From contig JAEZRM010000022.1 of NCBI GenBank assembly GCA_023412805.1, positions 1-25,008 on the forward strand: a stretch of 25,008 nucleotides of DNA. The letters are read 5' to 3'. The notes below the pieces were generated by a model, which was not told the DNA's origin, did not search any database, and saw only the letters and a list, made by a program, of their open reading frames with translations. A program made the translations under genes and the position numbers. How positions within the stretch are numbered: position 1 is the first letter of the stretch; each line of letters starts with the position of its first letter. Source of the DNA: Pseudomonadota bacterium (lineage in GTDB: Bacteria > Pseudomonadota > Alphaproteobacteria > Rhizobiales > Hyphomicrobiaceae). Positions 20,803-25,008 of the stretch are shown in pieces.

Positions 20803-22722
20803 TCAAATCGAGAGAGCGCGGCGGGCCATCTCGATGAGCTGCGGCCAGAACGTCTCGCCTACCTTGCCGAGGAGGCCACCGAGGACGGCAATTGAAATCC
20901 AGCCGACCCAGCGCTTGAGACCGCGCGTGACATTGGAGGAAATGCGGATCGAGATGCGTTGGTCGGGCAGGCTCGTGTCTGCGATCACGCCATCGGCCCC
21001 GATGGAGCGCGAGGCGACGACGAGCGTGAGCTCGGCGGGGCCGCGCACCTGCGGGATAACGGTAAAGCGCCAGACGGCGTAGTCACTGGAGAGCTGGTCT
21101 CCGCGCGCGCCTGTCCATTGAGTTTCCGGCGATTTCGGCTCGATGTAGAAGCGGCCCGGCTCACCTTGGAGACGGACGCTCATGGCGCGCGTGATCAGGA
21201 GCTGATGCGTTTGTGGCGCGCCGGCACCCTGGAGCCCGCGGGCGACATCCGGGACGCCCTCGCGCGCGATGCGGATCTCCACGGTCTCGAGGACGCCGAC
21301 CTTCATGCGTCGCGGGATATTCTCGACGAGCTGGCCGCTTTCAGTGCCGGGACGTGGATTGCGTCCAGGGCGGGCTGCCTCCTCGCGCGCGCGGCCGCGC
21401 TCTGGGCTCCCAGGCGGTGCGCGGGAGGCCTGCGGCGGATACGGCGGCGGCGGTGGGACAGGCGGCAATGGCTGCCGGTCGACGGGCGCTTCGGGCCAGG
21501 GCGTGGTCAGCTCGGGCTCGGGCTGCGCATTCTGCGGCAGGCGCAAGTTGGGGCGCGGTGGCGGCGGGCGCGAGGCGCCAAGGCCGCGTGGCGGCGGTGG
21601 CGGCGGAAGCCCCGCTTCGGCGCCCGGTTGGCGCGGTGGAATTGGCGGTGGGGCTGGCGGCACGCGACGGCCTGCATCCGGAGCTGGAAGCGGCGGTGGC
21701 CCCGGTGGGGCGGGTGCCGGATCGGGTTTGCGTCTCAGGAACCTGTCTGGTTCGTCATGCGAGGGCGCAGCAACTGTCGGAACCTGGGGCCGTGGCGCCG
21801 GCGGCGGAGCGCCCATGGGCGCAAGGTCAGATGACAATGGTCGCGGCGGCTCAGGTCCCAATTCAGGTGAGGGCGCTGGGCGCGGTGTCGGCCTTGGTGC
21901 CGGCGGCGGTGCCTCTTCGCGTGCTTGTGATGGCGCCGGCTGCGGTGGAGCCGCGGGCGGCGGCGTCTCGGCCTTGCGAGCAGGGGCGGGTGGCGCTGGC
22001 GGCCTCGGTGGCGGGTCCGGGCGGATATTCGGGATGCCCATGGGCTCCCAAAGGGGCTTCTGGATTGGCGGCGCGTGCCGTCCGCCATGGCCCGGCGGAC
22101 CGCCTTCGCGGTGCTCAGACGGGCGCTGAGCCTCGCGCCCGCCGTCGCGATCGAACGAGGGTGCTACCGGTGTCGGCGGCTGCGGTGCCGCGACTTCAGG
22201 CGCCGGGGCGCTCGGAGGAGCGGCCGGCGGCGGTGCTGCAGGCGCCTGAGCTGCCGCACTCTGGCGAATGACGCGGATGGCTGCCTGGAAGGTCAGGCCT
22301 TGCGCCTTGAGGAAGGTCGCCGCCATGCTTTTACCGTCGCCGACGATGGCCGCCAGCACGATGGCGCCATCGATCTGCACATCCGCGCGTGGGCTCTGAC
22401 GGGCTGCCGCCTCGGCATAGGCGAGGATCTTGGTGAGGTCCGGGTCGTGGACGGGCAGGGTGCCGGGCGCGGCCGTCGGTGGCTGCTGGCCGAGGAAGCT
22501 CGCAACGTCATTGCGCAGGCGCCCGAGATCGACCGAATTGGAAATGAGCACGCGCGCGGCATCGGCGTCCTCACTGAGGGCTAGGAGCAGATGCTCGAGC
22601 GCCACGGTGCCATGCGCCTGGCTGGCGGCATAATCGCTGGCGCGCGCGAGCGTCGCGACCAGCGTGTCGGACCGCGCAATCCTCGTCTCGAACGGCGTCG
22701 CCTGAGCCATCGTCTGGGCCAT
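20803..22722 (-). CDS. Clp-N domain protein with proline-rich linker and C-terminal membrane anchor
   Basis: A 639-residue protein of unusual build. Residues about 13-80 and 92-153 are two Clp-N repeats; SQAHGTVALEHLLLALSED and DPDLTKILAYAEAAARQ are the adaptor- or substrate-binding fold of ClpA/ClpC. No ATPase domain follows. Residues about 155-465 are Pro/Ala/Arg-rich and surely disordered. Residues about 466-598 form a beta-rich domain (MKVGVLETVEIRI, AMSVRLQGEPGRFYIEPKSPETQW, AVWRFTVIPQVRGPAELTLVVAS, split here). Residues about 605-622 are a hydrophobic helix near the C-terminus. The orientation is probably Clp-N in the cytoplasm if tail-anchored, but this is not settled. No partner gene is adjacent apart from the DUF2865 gene 192 bases downstream. 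The function is unknown. Confidence 0.85.
   Translation of the reverse strand: MAQTMAQATPFETRIARSDTLVATLARASDYAASQAHGTVALEHLLLALSEDADAARVLISNSVDLGRLRNDVASFLGQQPPTAAPGTLPVHDPDLTKILAYAEAAARQSPRADVQIDGAIVLAAIVGDGKSMAATFLKAQGLTFQAAIRVIRQSAAAQAPAAPPPAAPPSAPAPEVAAPQPPTPVAPSFDRDGGREAQRPSEHREGGPPGHGGRHAPPIQKPLWEPMGIPNIRPDPPPRPPAPPAPARKAETPPPAAPPQPAPSQAREEAPPPAPRPTPRPAPSPELGPEPPRPLSSDLAPMGAPPPAPRPQVPTVAAPSHDEPDRFLRRKPDPAPAPPGPPPLPAPDAGRRVPPAPPPIPPRQPGAEAGLPPPPPPRGLGASRPPPPRPNLRLPQNAQPEPELTTPWPEAPVDRQPLPPVPPPPPYPPQASRAPPGSPERGRAREEAARPGRNPRPGTESGQLVENIPRRMKVGVLETVEIRIAREGVPDVARGLQGAGAPQTHQLLITRAMSVRLQGEPGRFYIEPKSPETQWTGARGDQLSSDYAVWRFTVIPQVRGPAELTLVVASRSIGADGVIADTSLPDQRISIRISSNVTRGLKRWVGWISIAVLGGLLGKVGETFWPQLIEMARRALSI
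21328..22260 (-). repeat. Low-complexity proline-rich coding segment
   Basis: About 310 codons of the Clp-N protein encode runs of Pro with Ala, Arg and Glu (for example PPPPPPRG and PPVPPPPPYPP). On the plus strand the DNA is strongly GGC/GGT/GCG-rich, which creates long open frames in other frames that are artefacts. Such tracts expand and contract easily, so length variation between strains is expected. Confidence 0.85.
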
Positions 22723-22821
22723 CGCCTGAGCTGCTCCGGGGGACCATCCCCCGCCCCCTCTGCCGACCTAGTCTGTTGCGCTCCAGTGCCCAAGAAGGGG
22801 CCGCGCGCATGTGTCAATTGC

Positions 22822-22901
22822 TTAGAGCATGATTCACTCGCGGCGGGAAACCGGCATGGCCGCGGCGCGAGTGGCAAATTGTCCAAGGCATCATGGAGTT
22901 A
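22822..22901. repeat. Degenerate Rhizobiales-type intergenic palindromic repeat
   Basis: TTAGAGCATGAT (22823-22834) followed by GGGAAACCGG (22845-22854) resembles the common rhizobial intergenic element that begins TTAGAGCATGAT and contains AAACCGG. An imperfect inverted end, ATCATGGAGTTA (22890-22901), closes it. It lies in the 397-base gap upstream of argB, where I find no gene. Only the left end matches well, so the element is decayed. Confidence 0.45.
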
Positions 22902-23043
22902 GCGTTCAGATGCCCGACCGCGGCCCACGCGCCACACACCAGCGCCGCACGCACACTGTACTTGAAGCTGCGCGCCTTTTCATTGCGCTTTACGCGCCAG
23001 GGGGCAGTCGGGTTCGGACCCGTGGCCGAAGTGCAAAAGTTCA

Positions 23044-23071
23044 TTGAGCGGACGTCGCAAGGCGCTATAAG
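23044..23071 (+). promoter_or_regulatory. argB promoter
   Basis: TTGAGC (23044-23049) and TATAAG (23066-23071) with a 16-base spacer lie about 50 bases ahead of the argB ATG. No ARG-box was recognised. Confidence 0.6.
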
Positions 23072-23119
23072 TGCGCGCCGTAGAGGGTCCCGCACGGCGG
23101 GCTGACAAGAGGCATTGCG

Positions 23120-24079
23120 ATGGCGAACAGCAGGGAGGCCCCGGGCGCGGGCCCCGACAAGGCCGAGCTCGATCCACAGGCGCAGGTGCGCATTCTGGCC
23201 GAGGCCTTGCCTGCTCTCATCAATTACGACGAGGAAACCGTCGTCATCAAGTTCGGCGGTAACGCCATGGGTGACGAAAAACTGGCCGAGGCGTTCGCCA
23301 AGGATATCGTCTACCTCAAACTCTCGGGCATCAATCCAGTGGTCGTCCATGGCGGGGGACCGCAGATCGGGCGGATGCTGAAGAAGCTCGCGATCGAGTC
23401 GGAATTCGTGCACGGGCTGCGCGTGACCGACAAGCCGACCGTCGAGATCGTCGAGATGGTGCTCGCGGGGGCCATCAACAAGGAGATCGTTTCAGCGATC
23501 AACCGTCAGGGCGGCAAGGCCGTCGGCATCTGCGGCAAGGATGCCAACCTGATGGTCGCCAAGAAGATCACCGAGATGCCGGACCCGCAATCGAACATCA
23601 TCCAGTCGGTCGATATCGGCTACGTCGGCGACCCCATCGAGGTCAATCCTCACATCGTCGAGGTGATCTCGAAGTCGGACCTCATTCCGGTGATCGCGCC
23701 GGTCGGCATGTCGCGGGACGGCGAGACGCTGAACATCAATGCGGACTCTTTTGCTTCGGCACTCGCCGCGCGCATGAAAGCAAAGCGCCTCCTGCTGCTG
23801 ACCGACGTCGCAGGCGTGCTCGACAAGGAGAAAAACCTCATTCCCGAACTCACCGTGCCCGAGGCGCGTGACCTCATTCGCGACGGCACGATCAACGGCG
23901 GCATGATCCCCAAGATCGAAGGCTGCATCGAAGTCGTCGAGGCCGGCGTCGAGGCCGTGGTCATCATCGACGGACGTGTGCCGCACTGCGTGCTGCTGGA
24001 GTTGTTTACGGAGCATGGCGTCGGTACGCTCCTTGGTGGTGCAAGGAAACCTAAGAAGCAGGCCAAAGAGCCAGCATGA
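23120..24079 (+). CDS. argB: Acetylglutamate kinase
   Basis: A 319-residue enzyme that phosphorylates N-acetyl-glutamate, the second step of arginine synthesis. Lys44-Phe-Gly-Gly-Asn (VVIKFGGNAM) and the HGGG motif (77-80) form the phosphate-binding sites. GLRVTDKPTVEIVEMVL is the acetylglutamate-binding segment, INADSFASALAA the second substrate motif, and GVLDKEKNLIPELT the C-terminal nucleotide region. An N-terminal extension of about 25 residues with a predicted helix is present, as in arginine-sensitive hexameric forms, so feedback inhibition by arginine is likely (family knowledge plus inference). AAGAGG lies seven bases before ATG 23120. The stop overlaps the start of the HAD gene. Confidence 0.98.
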   Translation: MANSREAPGAGPDKAELDPQAQVRILAEALPALINYDEETVVIKFGGNAMGDEKLAEAFAKDIVYLKLSGINPVVVHGGGPQIGRMLKKLAIESEFVHGLRVTDKPTVEIVEMVLAGAINKEIVSAINRQGGKAVGICGKDANLMVAKKITEMPDPQSNIIQSVDIGYVGDPIEVNPHIVEVISKSDLIPVIAPVGMSRDGETLNINADSFASALAARMKAKRLLLLTDVAGVLDKEKNLIPELTVPEARDLIRDGTINGGMIPKIEGCIEVVEAGVEAVVIIDGRVPHCVLLELFTEHGVGTLLGGARKPKKQAKEPA

Positions 24080-24858
24080 GCGACGAACCGTCAGAAGAAC
24101 GCGCGGCAGCCGTAGAAGAAGTGGCACAGAAGATCGTCGCGGCCCGCCACCGCGCTGGCTTCGATGCTACTCAAGCGTGGGTCTTCGATCTTGACAACAC
24201 GCTCTATCCGGCCGAGTGCAATCTCTTCGCCCAGGTCGACCAGAAGATGGGCGAGTTCATCGCCAACTTCCTCGGTGTGCCGTTTGCGTACGCGCGCCAT
24301 CTGCAGAAGAGCTACTACCGTCAGTTCGGAACGACGCTCACGGGTCTCATGAAGGTGCACAAGATGCGCCCCGAGGCTTTTCTCGACTACGTGCACGACA
24401 TCGATCTCGCGGTGGTGCCGGAGCATCCCGAGCTTGCCGAGGCCATCAAAGCACTGCCGGGCCGGCGTCTTATCTTCACGAACGGGACGCGCGCGCACGC
24501 GGAGCGCGTTGCGGGCAAGCTCGGAATTCTGCATCTCTTCGAGGACATCTACGACATCGTCGCCTCGGACTATGTTCCGAAGCCGGAGGCGGGACCGTAC
24601 AACGCTTTCCTCAAGCGTCACGGCGTCGATCCGAAGGCGGCCGCCATGTTCGAGGACATGCCGCACAATCTGGAAGTGCCGCACCAACTCGGGCTCACGA
24701 CCGTGCTCGTGCATTCGTCGTACGTGGATCATCCCGTGCAGATCGGCATCCGCAATTGGCAGAAGCCGCCTGAGCACGTGCACCACATGACCGAGAACCT
24801 CACGGAGTTTCTCGGCGATGTGCTCGACACGATCGCGAAGAAGGAACGGCAGGCGTAG
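24076..24858 (+). CDS. Pyrimidine 5'-nucleotidase-type HAD hydrolase
   Basis: A 260-residue HAD-superfamily phosphatase. The four motifs are all present: I is Asp38-Leu-Asp40-Asn-Thr (WVFDLDNTLYP), II is LIFTNGT, III is the Lys in DYVPKPEAG, and IV is FEDMPHNL. DNTLYPAECNLFAQVDQKMGEFI is typical of the SDT1/Phm8-like pyrimidine 5'-nucleotidase group, with a helical cap. These enzymes dephosphorylate nucleotides, including UMP and CMP. Overlap with the argB stop (ATGA) shows translational coupling; this pairing is common in Rhizobiales, though its link to arginine synthesis is unclear. A possible tie is pyrimidine-arginine balance through carbamoyl phosphate (inference). Confidence 0.93.
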   Translation: MSDEPSEERAAAVEEVAQKIVAARHRAGFDATQAWVFDLDNTLYPAECNLFAQVDQKMGEFIANFLGVPFAYARHLQKSYYRQFGTTLTGLMKVHKMRPEAFLDYVHDIDLAVVPEHPELAEAIKALPGRRLIFTNGTRAHAERVAGKLGILHLFEDIYDIVASDYVPKPEAGPYNAFLKRHGVDPKAAAMFEDMPHNLEVPHQLGLTTVLVHSSYVDHPVQIGIRNWQKPPEHVHHMTENLTEFLGDVLDTIAKKERQA

Positions 24859-25008
24859 TTTCGCACCGACCGGAGGACGCCCCCGGGACCCCCATTTTTT
24901 ATGGACTGGGAACTCGAGGTGAAGGGCATCGTCATAAAAGGCGGGTGGGTTTGGGAGGGTGTCCCTCGTCGCGGCCAAGGCGCGGCCCAAAAATGGAGGG
25001 GGGCGGGG

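Noticed and set aside
21213..22271. Long plus-strand Gly/Arg-rich frames opposite the Clp-N gene
   Set aside because: They are the complement of proline-rich coding DNA and show no domain.
22738..22752. GGGGGA-CCA-TCCCCC hairpin upstream of the Clp-N gene
   Set aside because: It is a six-bp stem with no T-tract on either strand and gives no clear terminator or operator reading.
23010..23021. GGGTTCGGACCC, similar to a tRNA T-arm
   Set aside because: No acceptor stem, D-arm or anticodon arm could be placed around it.
22814..23413. 199-residue minus-strand frame over the argB start
   Set aside because: It overlaps the argB promoter and coding region and has no family features.
24901..25008. 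Open frame from ATG 24901 to the window end (MDWELEVKGIVIKGG...)
   Set aside because: It lacks a correctly spaced ribosome-binding site, is unusually Trp- and Gly-rich, and does not resemble the dapD product often found downstream of argB in this group. A truncated or frame-damaged gene cannot be excluded.

Overview
The window is GC-rich, densely coded bacterial chromosome, almost certainly from an alphaproteobacterium of the Hyphomicrobiales (Rhizobiales) type. Supporting signs are argB overlapping a pyrimidine 5'-nucleotidase-type HAD gene, a DUF2865 cysteine-rich protein, a GTTC-N7-GTTC LexA box (the alphaproteobacterial form), an MmgR/alpha-r8-like small RNA with the UUUCCUCCCU core, and CTTCTCCCC/GGGGAGAAG palindromes of the sort scattered through rhizobial genomes. 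I see no phage, insertion sequence, CRISPR array, tRNA or rRNA.

Layout. 59-385 (-) is a NIPSNAP protein. 386-922 is a regulatory region holding palindromes, a probable trans-acting small RNA (about 722-805) and the promoter of a DUF815 AAA+ ATPase gene. 1860-8190 looks like a catabolic island: a DUF1932-type NAD(P) dehydrogenase, an aldo/keto reductase, bolA, a sugar-phosphate isomerase-like TIM barrel, and, convergent to them, a complete TRAP transporter (dctP-dctQ-dctM, - strand). The transporter lies between bolA and grxD, two genes normally adjacent in this group. 8508-11133 (+) carries grxD, a two-repeat PqiA-like membrane protein and an HSL-family esterase. 11177-13178 (-) carries ndk, a small hypothetical gene and a peptidoglycan-binding-like envelope protein.

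13513-19411 (+) carries a glycine-rich small membrane protein, guaA, a flavin-reductase-like protein, a 2H phosphoesterase with a LexA box on its promoter, an EVE-domain protein, an ABC1/UbiB-family kinase-like protein and a MutT Nudix hydrolase. 2H, EVE and MutT together suggest nucleic-acid or nucleotide quality control, with at least the first gene in the SOS regulon. 19426-22722 (-) carries two uncharacterised envelope-type proteins: a DUF2865 protein and a 639-residue protein made of a double Clp-N domain, a 310-residue proline-rich linker, a beta-rich domain and a C-terminal membrane anchor. 23120-24858 (+) is the argB-HAD pair. The last 150 bases hold no gene I can defend.

The best candidates for new biology are the Clp-N/proline-rich/membrane-anchor protein, the small RNA with a pair of 11-bp palindromes over its promoter, and the SOS-controlled 2H phosphoesterase beside an EVE protein. 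All functional calls come from reading motifs by eye; no database search was run.
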